Program-made: the position numbers and the translations under genes
In this document: positions 52,727 to 61,770 of the stretch, piece by piece
Layout: every line of letters starts with the position of its first letter
How positions within the stretch are numbered: the first letter of the stretch is position 1
The notes under the pieces: generated by a model
What the model saw: the letters and a program-made list of their open reading frames with translations, nothing else
The model's database searches: none
What the model was told of the DNA's origin: nothing
From: an uncultured Caldilineaceae bacterium
GTDB lineage: Bacteria; Chloroflexota; Anaerolineae; Caldilineales; Caldilineaceae
NCBI GenBank assembly: GCA_951813625.1
Contig: CATOTS010000050.1
Location: forward strand, 1-64,000
DNA: 64,000 nt
Direction of reading: 5' to 3'

Positions 52727-53392
52727 ATGCTCTACCTCGTTGCCACGCCTATCGGCAATCTCGCCGACATCAGTTTGCGGGCGTTGGAGACTTTGCGTTC
52801 GGTCGACCTGATTGCGGCAGAGGACACGCGCAAGACCGGCAGGCTGCTGCGCCACTACGATATAGACACGCCCCAGATTTCCTACCACGAACACAACGAA
52901 CGCCGGGCGGTGGAGCGGATCGTAGCCGCGCTCCGCAGCGGTAGTTCGGCGGCGGTTGTTACGAATGCGGGTACACCTGGAATTTCCGACCCGGGGTTTT
53001 CTGCGGTTCGGCGGGCCTTGGAAGAAGGGATTCAGGTATCGGCGATTCCGGGGCCGACCGGTTTGATTGTTGCGCTGGTGCTATCAGGGTTGCCTCTGCA
53101 CAGTTTCACTTTTCGCGGCTTTCCACCGCGCAAGACCGCGGCGCGGCGGCGCTTCCTGGAGGTAGACGCGGCATCACCCCACACTCTTGTTTTCTATGAG
53201 AGCCCTCATCGCCTGGCGGCCTTCCTTCAGGATGCACTTGATGTCTACGGCGACCGGCCCGCTGCGCTCGCCAATGACCTGACCAAACTCTACGAGCAGG
53301 TGCAGCGAGGCAGCATTTCCACTCTTGTCGAGGCGGTGGAGGAAAGGAAACTCCGAGGGGAGTACATCGTCGTCGTCGGTGGAGACCGCTAG
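52727..53392 (+). CDS. rsmI: 16S rRNA (cytidine1402-2'-O)-methyltransferase, short form
   Basis: A 221-residue tetrapyrrole-methylase-fold enzyme. [43 protein letters not shown]-like [14 protein letters not shown] and [17 protein letters not shown] are RsmI hallmarks. Usual RsmI is about 270-290 residues; this one stops right after [10 protein letters not shown] and lacks the C-terminal helical domain. No ribosome-binding site is evident before the ATG. Confidence 0.93.
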   Translation: MLYLVATPIGNLADISLRALETLRSVDLIAAEDTRKTGRLLRHYDIDTPQISYHEHNERRAVERIVAALRSGSSAAVVTNAGTPGISDPGFSAVRRALEEGIQVSAIPGPTGLIVALVLSGLPLHSFTFRGFPPRKTAARRRFLEVDAASPHTLVFYESPHRLAAFLQDALDVYGDRPAALANDLTKLYEQVQRGSISTLVEAVEERKLRGEYIVVVGGDR

Positions 53393-53507
53393 GCAGGCCT
53401 CAAATCAGAGACAAGACAGTTCCTGAAACTGTTAGAGACAGTCCGGCAGGTGACCGTTGTCGCGGGTCGTTTGCGGGACTTGCAATCGCAGTCATCTGGC
53501 CGCTACG

Positions 53508-54461
53508 TCAGGTCGTTGCGCCGGTCCGCAGCTTCCGCCGCTGCAAGACGGGCACGGCGGTTACGAGGACGACGCCGACAAGGATACCAGCGCCGCCGAG
53601 AAGCTGCTGACCGCTGGGAAATACGTCGAACAGGAAGAGCGACCATAGAATCGCCGCAACCGGGCTGGCTGCCAGGGCGACGGTGAATACGCTCATGTCG
53701 AGTTGGCGAAGTGCCCAGTAGTAGAGAAAGCGGCTGATTACGATGTCGACGGTGGCAACCAGAATGAGGAAGGGCAGAGCCTGAACGCTAGGAAGGGCAA
53801 AGTTGCCGCGCACGCCGTTAGCCAGCGCCAGGATCGCAGCTGTCAGGAGCAGGCGGTAAAAGAAGAAGCTGAGCAGATCCACCTCGCCTGTGTATCGCTT
53901 GGTCAAGGCGGTGTGTAGGGCGTAGAGGAAGGTGGAGGCGAGCACCATCAAGGTACCCAGTCCGAAATAGTCTCCTGGCTGAAATGAGATAGCGGCAAGC
54001 CCGATCAGGGCAAGTATTGCACCTGCGACCTGCACGAGATTGAAACGCTCTCCCAGCCACAGCATCCCAAGGCCGAGGCTGAAGAGCACTGCCATTCTAC
54101 TGACCATGGCGGCGACGCCCGGTTCGATAAATGCCATTGCGGCATAGTTAAGGTTGGTGCTGGCCGCCACGCAGAGTCCGATAGCAATGAATGCCGGCCA
54201 TAGGCGAAGTAGAGGGGCAAGGCGCAGGCGGCCGAGAACCAGCCCGAGGAAACCGACTTCAAGCGCGGCAAAACTGATCACATAGAAGGCGCCCAAACCC
54301 GGCTCGATATATGGAAACAAGAGGCGTGCAAAGACGAAGTGCATGCTGTCGATCATCAGCAGGCTGATCATCAACGCCATGCCGCGTGCGCTGCCCAACT
54401 CCTCCCCGGCGCCACCTGGTCCCAGCGAGGCGTCTGGGGCACCGTTCGGTCTTTCGGTCAT
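53508..54461 (-). CDS. EamA/DMT-family transporter
   Basis: A 317-residue membrane protein with ten predicted helices in two EamA repeats. The first repeat has AAMAFIEPGVAAMVSRMAVLFSLGLGMLWLGER; the second ends in ASPVAAILWSLFLFDVFPSGQ, both with the usual E/P positions. The ATG at 54461 is preferred for its GGGAG ribosome-binding site and normal family length; an upstream in-frame start at 54560 adds polar sequence. Substrate unknown. It is divergent from dinB and convergent with rsmI. Confidence 0.87.
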   Translation of the reverse strand: MTERPNGAPDASLGPGGAGEELGSARGMALMISLLMIDSMHFVFARLLFPYIEPGLGAFYVISFAALEVGFLGLVLGRLRLAPLLRLWPAFIAIGLCVAASTNLNYAAMAFIEPGVAAMVSRMAVLFSLGLGMLWLGERFNLVQVAGAILALIGLAAISFQPGDYFGLGTLMVLASTFLYALHTALTKRYTGEVDLLSFFFYRLLLTAAILALANGVRGNFALPSVQALPFLILVATVDIVISRFLYYWALRQLDMSVFTVALAASPVAAILWSLFLFDVFPSGQQLLGGAGILVGVVLVTAVPVLQRRKLRTGATT

Positions 54462-54708
54462 CGCTGCTCCCGCTAATCGAGGAAGATAGGCAGGCCGAAA
54501 CGTGTCGTCCTCTCTTGCGCTTCCTGGGTCATCATATCTGCCTTCACCAGTCGAAGCCAAAAGATGCTTGCACCGACTGTGCTAGAATCAGAGTAGAGAA
54601 CACGGCACTCTTGATTTGAAGAGCGTAGGCAGTATATGCCCGCCAGGAGCTGCCGACAGTCGCTCGGTTCGCAGTTTCAGCCTGGTGTTGCTCAGTCGGT
54701 CGGTGGCC

Positions 54709-55890
54709 ATGGTCCGCAAAATCATCCACTTTGATCTGGACGCGTTCTACTGTGCAGTGGAGGAGCAGCGTCACAGCGGGCTTAAGGGCCTGCCTTTCGC
54801 AGTAGGCGGGCGGCCCGAAAGCCGCGGCGTAGTGTCTTCCTGCTCCTACGCGGCACGCCGGTTCGGTGTCCGCTCGGCGATGGGCATGGCGCAAGCGGTG
54901 CGACTGTGCCCGCAACTGCAGATCCTGCCGCCAGACATGCGAGAGTACGCGCTGGTTTCCAAGCGGGTGATGGAGATTTTACATGAGATGACGCCCCTCG
55001 TAGAGCAACTCTCGATTGATGAGGCCTTTCTGGACGTCAGCGGGCGCTCCGAATACGCTACGGTGCTGGCGCGCCGATTGCAGTCACAAGTTGAGGAGGG
55101 TTTGGGGCTGCCCTCCTCTTTGGGCGTAGCGACGAACAAGCTTGTGGCGAAGATCGCCACCGATGTGGGCAAGGCATCCTCCAGTTCCGGCGACTACCCA
55201 AGGGCAATACAGGTGGTGCCTCCGCAGCGCGAGGCGGAATTTTTGGCGCCGCTGCCGGTGGAGGCGCTCTGGGGCGTAGGCCCTCGAACTCGCGAGCGGC
55301 TGGCGGCTGTTGGCATCCTCACCGTCGGGGACTTAGTCGCCGCGTCGCCGGATGAATTGGGGCGCCGGTTTGGCAAACTGGGCCACGACCTTCACCGACA
55401 GGCGCAGGGAATCGACCTGCGGCCGGTGATCACCGAGCGCGAGGCGAAGTCGATCAGCCAGGAGACGACATTTGCGCAGGATGTCGTGGACACGGAGACG
55501 CTGCGGCGGGCGGTTAGGCAGCAGGCGGCCGAGGTGGGCGCGCGGCTTCAACGCAGCGGAATGGCGGCGCGCACGGTCACGCTTAAGGTTCGTTGGGCCG
55601 ATTTCACGACGCGCACGCGCCAGGTCACAGTGGCGCGGCCTGTGCATGACGGCGGGGAGATCTGCACAATCGCTCTTGATCTGCTGACTGCGCTCCGGCA
55701 GAGGGGGGAGGCGGTCCGACTCATCGGTGTGGGCGGCAGCGGACTCGTGCCGGCGGTGCGGCAGATGAGCATCTTCGACTCCCCAGACGAAACAGAATCA
55801 GTTGCGAAGGCTGCGCAGCTGCGAGACGCGGTGAAGAGGCTGCGTACGCGGTTTGGCGAGGATGCGATAAAGCGGGGGAGCGAGTTGTGA
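54709..55890 (+). CDS. dinB: DNA polymerase IV (Y family)
   Basis: A 393-residue translesion polymerase. The metal-binding aspartate is in IIHFDLDAFYCAVEEQ (D9, D11) and the second acidic motif is LSIDEAFLDVSG (D104-E105). The steric-gate region and SSCSYAARRFGVRSAM are normal. A thumb helix-hairpin-helix (LWGVGPRTRERLAAVGI) and the little-finger domain follow. The start is the ATG at 54709. The C-terminus (DAIKRGSEL) lacks a clear beta-clamp peptide at the very end; QMSIFD near 350 is a plausible clamp-binding motif. Confidence 0.95.
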   Translation: MVRKIIHFDLDAFYCAVEEQRHSGLKGLPFAVGGRPESRGVVSSCSYAARRFGVRSAMGMAQAVRLCPQLQILPPDMREYALVSKRVMEILHEMTPLVEQLSIDEAFLDVSGRSEYATVLARRLQSQVEEGLGLPSSLGVATNKLVAKIATDVGKASSSSGDYPRAIQVVPPQREAEFLAPLPVEALWGVGPRTRERLAAVGILTVGDLVAASPDELGRRFGKLGHDLHRQAQGIDLRPVITEREAKSISQETTFAQDVVDTETLRRAVRQQAAEVGARLQRSGMAARTVTLKVRWADFTTRTRQVTVARPVHDGGEICTIALDLLTALRQRGEAVRLIGVGGSGLVPAVRQMSIFDSPDETESVAKAAQLRDAVKRLRTRFGEDAIKRGSEL

Positions 55891-55958
55891 GGAAAGTCAG
55901 AAGCGGGCATTAATTTGTCTTGAGGCCGAGGCAAAATCGTCGTGTTTCAAATTGGCCC

Positions 55959-55986
55959 TTGACAGCCGTTTTTTTTCTGCTATACT
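55959..55986 (+). promoter_or_regulatory. Promoter of the padR operon
   Basis: -35 TTGACA (55959-55964) and -10 TATACT (55981-55986) with a 16-nt, T-rich spacer. The start near 55993 is only about 27 nt before the padR ATG. Confidence 0.85.
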
Positions 55987-55994
55987 AACCATAG

Positions 55995-56010
55995 TTACTA
56001 ATTAGAGTAA
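55995..56010. promoter_or_regulatory. Candidate PadR operator
   Basis: TTACT-N6-AGTAA forms an inverted repeat on the predicted start site, and a second small repeat (TAAC-N4-GTTA) overlaps the -10. The position is ideal for autorepression by the PadR protein encoded 10 nt downstream. Confidence 0.55.
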
Positions 56011-56019
56011 GTAAAGAGA

Positions 56020-56556
56020 ATGAGCCTGAAACACGCGCTATTGGCGCTACTCGACGAGAAGCCCAGTCATGGATACGAGCTGAAGGGCCGCTTCAGCGAC
56101 GCTCTCGGCCCCCTATGGCCATTGCGTGAAGCGCAGATCTACAACAATCTCCGAATTCTGGAGCGCGACGGGCTGGTGGTGCACGATGAGCAGGACGAGC
56201 AGAAAGGCGGGGCAGACCGCAAACCTTTCTGTGTAACCGATGCCGGCCGCGCGGCGCTGACCGATTGGCTGGAATCGCCGGTAAAGGAAAGTCGCAAGCT
56301 GAAGGACGACTTCTATCTCAAGCTGTCGATACTGGTTGAAATCGGAAGCGAGGACCGTCTCTGGAATCTGCTCTGGCAGCAGCGCGAGGTTGTATTGCAG
56401 CGGCTGCGGGAGCTGGAGCCGGCTCTGGCGCAGGCAGAGGCAGGCGGTGAAGCTCTGAATGCGGCCTTGCTGGAAGGCGCGATCCTCCACACTGAGGCGG
56501 ATCTCGCCTGGCTGGACCGTTGCGAAGAACGACTATTGGGCGGAGGTAAAGTGTGA
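56020..56556 (+). CDS. PadR-family transcriptional regulator
   Basis: A 178-residue winged-helix regulator. The N-terminal PadR domain (1-85) has LLALLDEKPSHGYELKGRF, WPLREAQIYNNLRILERDGLV and KPFCVTDAGRAAL. The C-terminal Vir-like helical dimerisation domain (about 95-175) is rich in Leu, Glu and Gln. It is first in an operon with an FtsX-type permease (4-nt GTGA overlap), an ABC ATPase and a membrane protein. This is the usual layout of drug- or peptide-responsive PadR-controlled exporters. Confidence 0.93.
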   Translation: MSLKHALLALLDEKPSHGYELKGRFSDALGPLWPLREAQIYNNLRILERDGLVVHDEQDEQKGGADRKPFCVTDAGRAALTDWLESPVKESRKLKDDFYLKLSILVEIGSEDRLWNLLWQQREVVLQRLRELEPALAQAEAGGEALNAALLEGAILHTEADLAWLDRCEERLLGGGKV

Positions 56557-57929
56557 ATCGGCGGGGTGTGCGGGAAAATTCGGCCGGCTCTTCGTGGTCA
56601 TTTCGTCGTTGGCGGCGGGTGGCTCGCTTCGCACCCGGCTATCTGCGAAGCGTGGTTCGCCGTGAGTGGCAGCTGGTCTTGCTCGCCCTCGGGGGTCTAG
56701 CACCTGGCGTCGCCATTCTGACTGCATGGCTCAACCTGGCCCTACACTTGCATGAAGCGGGCGTATCGAATTCCTCACATGCGGGCTGGCTGCTGCCGGA
56801 GGTCGTCCTGGGCAGGCTTGGACTGGGCGGCGTACTCGTAGGAGCCGGCGTGGTGACGCTGCTCATCGGGGGTCTTGGCCTTGCAAATGCATATCTTGCG
56901 AGCGTAGAGCGGCGCACGCCCCAATTGGCTCTGCTGCAGGCGAGCGGCCTGAACCGGCGAGAGGTGTCGGTGTTGCTGCTCCTGGAGGCAGGCTGCGCCG
57001 GACTGTTGGGGAGTGGGGTGGGCCTTATCGGCGGGCTGATTCTGAGTCCTCTATCCTGGATGGCTGCCGGGCAATATTTCGGATTCGACAGTCCATTCAG
57101 ACTGGATTTATTGGCATTTGCGACGGCGCAGGTGGCTGGCTTGACGACAGCTTTGCTTTTCATGGGGACGACCGCAATTGCCTCGCTGCAGATCGAACCC
57201 GTCCTGGCCTTGCGGGGCCGGAGCGAGCCATTGCTCCTCCGCTCTTGGCGCCGGAGAGAGACCACGGTCTATGGCACAGTGTACGCGGTAGCCCTGGTCG
57301 TGGAGGCCGGTTTGCCGGTGCTGCCTGCCAGCGCACTGTTCTTACTCGCAGGACTGACGGCGCTGCTCGGCTTGTTGCTCACGTCAAGCGGGTGGCTGTT
57401 GACCTGGCTTTACAACCGACTGCCGGCACCCGTTTCTGCGGTGCGCTGGCGTCTGGCTCTGCAAGGTCTGGCGCGATATCCCAGACACACAGCTGGCCTA
57501 ACGCTGGCGATGATCGCCGGCGCGTACGCGGTTGGCCTTGCAGCTCTCGCTGCGGGCAAAGGGATTCCCGTCTTGTCTTTTCCGGCGTGGGTGGCCGGGG
57601 GCATTCTTGTCGCGGGCGGCGTGCTCGTCTTGACGGCCGCATCCCTTGCGGCATTGGAACGACGGCAGGAATTAACCCTCTTGGTGGCCCTGGGCGGACG
57701 CCCGAGCAGAGTCCGGCATCTGATGCTATTGGAATATGGCATTGTGGCCGTCTGCGGGGGGACGTTGGGTGCGTCTTTGGCGCTGATCAATTGGGCTTGG
57801 GCCGGTGGGGGCAACTGGTTGACGGCGCTCCTGATCGCATTATTAGACCTGCTGGCAACCGTGATCGCGGCGTGGGCGGGTGCGCTTCCGGCGCTGTGGC
57901 GGCTGGGTCGCCGCACCCCAAGCGAGTAA
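56553..57929 (+). CDS. FtsX-like ABC transporter permease
   Basis: A 458-residue membrane protein starting at a GTG that overlaps the padR stop. About eight TM helices are arranged as an FtsX-type core: GGLGLANAYLASVERRTPQLALLQASGLNRREVSVLLLLEA is the hallmark coupling region after a TM, and a second equivalent (LAALERRQELTLLVALGGRP) lies near 360. There is no large MacB-like periplasmic domain, as expected for a compact exporter subunit. It probably pairs with the ATPase at 58080; the 150-nt gap between them holds nothing obvious. Confidence 0.85.
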   Translation: MNRRGVRENSAGSSWSFRRWRRVARFAPGYLRSVVRREWQLVLLALGGLAPGVAILTAWLNLALHLHEAGVSNSSHAGWLLPEVVLGRLGLGGVLVGAGVVTLLIGGLGLANAYLASVERRTPQLALLQASGLNRREVSVLLLLEAGCAGLLGSGVGLIGGLILSPLSWMAAGQYFGFDSPFRLDLLAFATAQVAGLTTALLFMGTTAIASLQIEPVLALRGRSEPLLLRSWRRRETTVYGTVYAVALVVEAGLPVLPASALFLLAGLTALLGLLLTSSGWLLTWLYNRLPAPVSAVRWRLALQGLARYPRHTAGLTLAMIAGAYAVGLAALAAGKGIPVLSFPAWVAGGILVAGGVLVLTAASLAALERRQELTLLVALGGRPSRVRHLMLLEYGIVAVCGGTLGASLALINWAWAGGGNWLTALLIALLDLLATVIAAWAGALPALWRLGRRTPSE

Positions 57930-58079
57930 TGGTTATCCGAGATCGGGGCGGGCGCGGACAGAATGCAGAACTGTGCATCTGTGCTCCTGCCGTTCAAGCT
58001 TCAAAGTTGACTGTCATCTGGTGCGTCGAATGGAGACTCGCATTTCTGAATCGCAATCGGGGCAATTGAGGAGAGTGCT

Positions 58080-58808
58080 ATGACTGAATCAGATGGAATC
58101 CTGGTCCAGACCGAAGAATTGACAATGCGCTACGGGTCGGTGACTGCGCTGGAAAACATAGATGTGCTGGTCAGGTCAGGTGAGTTGGTGGCGCTGGTCG
58201 GCCCTACGGGCAGCGGAAAGACTTCGCTGTTGAGCTTGCTGGCGGGCCTGGAAACACCGGACTCCGGTTCGGTTACTTTGCTTGGGCAGCAGCTGGACAG
58301 TTTGAGCGAAGATGCCATGGCGGATCTCAGAGGCCGAGCGGTCGGCATGGTCTATCAGTCCATCAATCTCTTTTCCGGCTTCACTGTACGGGACAATCTG
58401 GGACTGCCATTGCGGTTGATGGTTCGGCCTCCCTTCGACGCGCACCTGCGATCGAGGGAACTGCTGAACCAATTTGATCTGGTCGGCCTGGCGGAGCGTT
58501 TCCCGGCTGAGCTTTCGGGGGGCCAGCGCCAGCTTGTGGCAATCGCCAGAGCGCTGGCTGCGCGGCCGCCGCTAATTTTGGCGGACGAGCCGACCGCCAA
58601 TCTGGACAGCGCTGCATCCAGGCGAATCACGGCACAGCTGCGGGGGCTCGCCGACAGCGGCAATCACGGCGTACTCATGGCGACCCACGACCTTCGCATC
58701 GCCAGCCAGGCGGATCGGGTCATTTCGCTGCGAGACGGCAGGGTTGTGAAGGAGACGGTCTTGAAGCAGGGTCGGACCGCGCGTGAGGTCCTAGCGGAGC
58801 TTGCATAA
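58080..58808 (+). CDS. ABC transporter ATP-binding protein (LolD/MacB type)
   Basis: A 242-residue ATPase. Walker A GPTGSGKT is at 41-48, the Q-loop at [12 protein letters not shown], the signature LSGGQ at 145-149 and Walker B ILADEP at 166-171, with the H-loop in MATHD. The sequence groups with ATPases of FtsX-type exporters. It ends one nt before the next gene. Confidence 0.94.
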   Translation: MTESDGILVQTEELTMRYGSVTALENIDVLVRSGELVALVGPTGSGKTSLLSLLAGLETPDSGSVTLLGQQLDSLSEDAMADLRGRAVGMVYQSINLFSGFTVRDNLGLPLRLMVRPPFDAHLRSRELLNQFDLVGLAERFPAELSGGQRQLVAIARALAARPPLILADEPTANLDSAASRRITAQLRGLADSGNHGVLMATHDLRIASQADRVISLRDGRVVKETVLKQGRTAREVLAELA

Positions 58809-58809
58809 C

Positions 58810-59757
58810 ATGAGCATTCGAACACAAACTTTACCCTATATGCGGGCGTGGGCCTTCTGTCTGCCCACGGGATTCACACTGTTTGCTATCTCAGCGCTCC
58901 TGGTATTGATCGGGATCGCTGCATTGGCGACAGCTCTTTCGGTCGTAATGCTGCCGCATGAGTCGCAGGCGCTCGGTCTCGAATTGGCGGTCCTGCAAGG
59001 GTTTCATCCGCGCCAGACGCTTGTGCCCTTCATCGTCCACAATCGCGTCTCGTTCGGTGGTCTGCTGGTCGTGAATGGTCTCCTTTACTGGTGGTTGACT
59101 CGGGAGATTTCCAGGGCCGGACGGCGTTGGAGCTGGTGGGCGCTCTGCTTATCCGGGGGGGCGGGTGTTTCCAGCTTTTTCGCCTACTATCCTCATGGGT
59201 ATTGGGACCGCATTCACGGCTTGGGCACAGTTGTCATTGCCGCGGCGTTGGCGATCGGGCTGTTCCAGACCTGGTCGCTGACGGACGGCCCTCTTTTGCG
59301 TTTTCGGCCAAAGAAGGTGTTGCGGCAGCGGTTTCCTTTTTCCAGGCTGTTACTGACGGTGTGGGGAGGCGGTACGCTTTTGGGCGGCCTGACTGTGCTG
59401 GGTGTGGGTATGATACCCGTTTTTGTGCCGACGGACCTGGAGTTTCTTGAGGCGACAATCGGTGAAGTCGCGGCGATTCACGAGGCTGTGCTCCCTTTCG
59501 TCGCGCATGATCGAATCGGGTTTGGGGGCGCGCTGGTTGCGAGCGGAATAGCCATCCTGCCGATCGTCTGGTTCGTGGAAGACGAAGACCGGCTGGCATC
59601 GTTGCGTCCGTTGCTGCTGGTTTGGCCGGTTGGGGCTGTGACGGCGATTGGCGTTCATCCGCTGGTGGGTTACAACAGTCTTCCGCACCTGCTTCCGTTT
59701 CTGGTGAAGGACGGGGCGTTCCTCCTGGCTCTCGTCGCATACAGAAAGGGCTGGTGA
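58810..59757 (+). CDS. Polytopic membrane protein with internal duplication
   Basis: A 315-residue protein with about eight hydrophobic helices, last gene of the padR operon. Two halves repeat the same pattern: LVPFIVHNRVSFGGLLVVNG (72-91) and VLPFVAHDRIGFGGALVASG (227-246), each preceded by a Glu-containing loop and followed by a His-containing segment (YYPHGYWDRIHG, IGVHPLVGYNSLPH). The family is not one I can name. Its place suggests an accessory subunit of the exporter, or a membrane enzyme it protects against or supplies. The ATG at 58810 is used, one nt after the ATPase stop. Confidence 0.75.
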   Translation: MSIRTQTLPYMRAWAFCLPTGFTLFAISALLVLIGIAALATALSVVMLPHESQALGLELAVLQGFHPRQTLVPFIVHNRVSFGGLLVVNGLLYWWLTREISRAGRRWSWWALCLSGGAGVSSFFAYYPHGYWDRIHGLGTVVIAAALAIGLFQTWSLTDGPLLRFRPKKVLRQRFPFSRLLLTVWGGGTLLGGLTVLGVGMIPVFVPTDLEFLEATIGEVAAIHEAVLPFVAHDRIGFGGALVASGIAILPIVWFVEDEDRLASLRPLLLVWPVGAVTAIGVHPLVGYNSLPHLLPFLVKDGAFLLALVAYRKGW

Positions 59758-59792
59758 CAGTTGCGTCTGGGGTTGGGGTGAGGTCGACTTAG

Positions 59793-60362
59793 CTAACGCG
59801 AATGAGGGACTCGACTGGACAGGGTCTCATGTGTTGCCAGCGCATTTCCGTTGCAGGCATTGCCTATAGTGTGAGTATTGGCCGGCCACTTATTTTCTAG
59901 TACTACAACCGTACTTTTCTTAGCCGAAGAGTGAATGCGGCAATAGAAGCGCAGAAGTGGCCGTATTTGGGTCGTTAATGCAACTCCATGGTGGCTAAAG
60001 ATGTGCTTTCTCACTCTCATTTTCGCCCCAAGAACTGCAGATTCATTAATTGCTAGCCTGTGCTTACTAATTTCCAAGGGAAGATCTGTATTGGTCACCA
60101 TAAGTCCACACCAATTACAGTAGCGGGCGGCGGTCCCAGTCAGGCTATTGAATTGTGAATTAGCCCAAACTCCACAAGATTCTGCGAACATTTTTTCAGC
60201 GTGAGGACAAAGGGCCTTCAGTCTCTTTTCCCTACTTTCCTGTCGTCCTTCCAAGTACCTGTTTATGTCAAGAGTAGCGGCAAGTCCTATGCCTATAACG
60301 GTAACTACCAAAGTCAATGCAGCACCCAGCCATTGCCAGAAAGACTTATCCGACCAATCCAT
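59793..60362 (-). CDS. Hypothetical membrane protein with zinc-ribbon-like cysteines
   Basis: A 189-residue protein with one N-terminal TM helix (about 8-30) and a basic stretch. A Cys/His cluster follows: CPHAEKMFAESCGVW then YCNWCGLM. A C-terminal region contains FYCRIHS. The ATG at 60362 is preferred to a TTG at 60386. The DNA is visibly richer in A+T than the flanking operons, suggesting horizontal origin. No family recognised. Confidence 0.55.
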   Translation of the reverse strand: MDWSDKSFWQWLGAALTLVVTVIGIGLAATLDINRYLEGRQESREKRLKALCPHAEKMFAESCGVWANSQFNSLTGTAARYCNWCGLMVTNTDLPLEISKHRLAINESAVLGAKMRVRKHIFSHHGVALTTQIRPLLRFYCRIHSSAKKSTVVVLENKWPANTHTIGNACNGNALATHETLSSRVPHSR

Positions 60363-60677
60363 TCTCAAGGTATCTTCCACTATCAATTTTTACTTTGTAT
60401 AATAAGTTATTTATACCAACCACAGGTCCGAAAATGAGGGTACCTGTTGTAAGTACTTTGCGCCGCCTGCAGAACGCTCTCAGAGGTTCTCAGGGCCAGC
60501 GCGTGGGGCATTTTTCGCCGTTTTACCCCACTTTCGCCCGAAAACAGCCGTTTTCAGCCCGTTTTCACACCGATTGCCGCCGCCGTCCCTTTGTGTTTCA
60601 CGCTTAGAATTGCTCTCAGCGCGTCTCTCACCCCTTTCCTTTCGAAAACCAGCCACAAAGCGGTCAGTTTTGTATAG
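60363..60677. other. Intergenic AT-rich region of the accessory insertion
   Basis: 315 nt without a gene I can support. It contains an AT-rich patch (60375-60420), likely the promoter of the preceding gene, and short direct repeats on the theme CGTTTTCAGCC / CGTTTTCAC near 60545-60572. Confidence 0.4.
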
Positions 60678-60863
60678 TTAGTTGATGATCCCTTGCTGTT
60701 GCAGTTGTCGACCGTTTATCAGCCTCTGCTGTTTTCTCCTTTCGGCGTCTCGCCTGTCCATCTCCAGTTGCAGCTTAGCCATACGCTTGAGATAGTGTTC
60801 AACCTCCAATCTGGTGCTTCCTCTGGCGAACGCTATGCGGGCGGCGTTGTCCCACCAGCACAT
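60678..60863 (-). CDS. Small charged helical protein
   Basis: A possible 61-residue protein starting MCWWDNAARIAFARG, mostly helical with many Arg, Lys and Gln (KRMAKLQLEMDRRDAERRKQ). It overlaps the end of the zinc-finger gene in another frame. It looks like a phage accessory protein; there is no ribosome-binding site evidence. Confidence 0.35.
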   Translation of the reverse strand: MCWWDNAARIAFARGSTRLEVEHYLKRMAKLQLEMDRRDAERRKQQRLINGRQLQQQGIIN

Positions 60864-61122
60864 TAGATCGCGGGCAGTCAATGTGCGGACGTTGTTCGTG
60901 CTTCACTCTCCTTTCGGTCACTCGTCGGCACGACTGAAAATGCGCCATGCAGTAGCCCTGAGCGTGGTGTGGTTTGCCGCATCCCGTGATGCGACACTTG
61001 CGTGGTATCCTGACGCTGACTACGGTTCCGGTTCTGCGCCTTCGCTGGTTATGCTTCTTGCAAAGTTTGTCCTTCCTGACCTTGACATCGTTCTGGCAAC
61101 CATCTACTCGGCATTTGTCCAT
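60799..61122 (-). CDS. Small protein with two C-x4-C / C-x3-H zinc knuckles
   Basis: A 107-residue protein. CRVDGCQNDVKVRKDKLCKKH and CRITGCGKPHHAQGYCMAHF are tandem copies of a knuckle common in phage proteins (C-x4-C-x9-11-C-x3-H). GAGAG lies 8 nt before the ATG at 61122. An in-frame ATG at 61227, with GGGG upstream, would add 35 residues containing VYKWR-type repeats. The last 45 residues are basic and low-complexity and may be readthrough past an old frameshift. The stretch 61123-61445 holds only that possible extension. Confidence 0.5.
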   Translation of the reverse strand: MDKCRVDGCQNDVKVRKDKLCKKHNQRRRRTGTVVSVRIPRKCRITGCGKPHHAQGYCMAHFQSCRRVTERRVKHEQRPHIDCPRSNVLVGQRRPHSVRQRKHQIGG

Positions 61123-61445
61123 CGCGATATCTCTCTTCGTGTGCTTGTAGCGCCATTTGTAGACAACTTCAGCATAGTGTCTGCAACGCCACTTGTAAAC
61201 AGATTTGCGTTTGCGTGGTGTTAGCATGAAATTCCCCGCTTTTGGGAATTTTGGCGGCGATCGTCGCGAAAACAAAGCTCTGAGAGGCCGGTAGAGCGTT
61301 CTGAGACACCTGGGTGGTACTAGGAGACGTTGCAATGTCGAAGGATAGGCGAGGGCAGCACAGTGGCTGAGGCCCTCTTGCCTGCAGACCCTGTCCACGT
61401 GCTTGTCGGACTAACATAACGGGTGGCACAAACAGCGGGGGCAGG

Positions 61446-61643
61446 TCAGTGATCCTTCGGGCTGTCTACCCGGTCGGCCGGCAGGTCCTGCCCTTGGACC
61501 AGCAGGGCGTCCTGCAAATCTTGTTCCATAGACCGCAGTTCGCGGGTCAGTTCCCCGACCCGTCCCTCCGTCCGATCCTCCTCGGGCAGGTCAAGCTCCT
61601 CTCCCAGTGTCTGCCGCAGCTGCAGTTTCTGTGTCCTGTTCAC
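61446..61643 (-). CDS. Phage capsid delta-domain-like fragment
   Basis: A 65-residue protein starting GTG with a perfect AAGGAGG 7 nt upstream. NRTQKLQLRQTLGEELDLPE followed by RVGELTRELRSMEQDLQDAL strongly resembles the helical N-terminal (delta/scaffold) segment of HK97-type major capsid proteins, whose shell domain would follow. Here a stop comes instead. It is either a truncated capsid gene or a stand-alone delta-like protein. Confidence 0.5.
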   Translation of the reverse strand: MNRTQKLQLRQTLGEELDLPEEDRTEGRVGELTRELRSMEQDLQDALLVQGQDLPADRVDSPKDH

Positions 61644-61661
61644 TGTGCGCCCTCCTTGGGC

Positions 61662-61710
61662 AAAAAAAATGCCGCCCCGACAGATTTGTCGATTCGGCAT
61701 CTGTTGGGGC
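61662..61710 (-). terminator. Intrinsic terminator between HNH gene and capsid fragment
   Basis: On the minus strand GCCCC-A-ACAGAT pairs with ATCTGT-C-GGGGC (5 + 6 bp around one mismatch) across a 13-nt loop. The tract of eight T starts 4 nt after the stem. It lies just before the capsid fragment's ribosome-binding site. Confidence 0.6.
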
Positions 61711-61770
61711 GCGTTCACCCCGCCTGGCTGATCAATTCCCCCTAATGCGGAATCCGCATTGTGAGATTGC

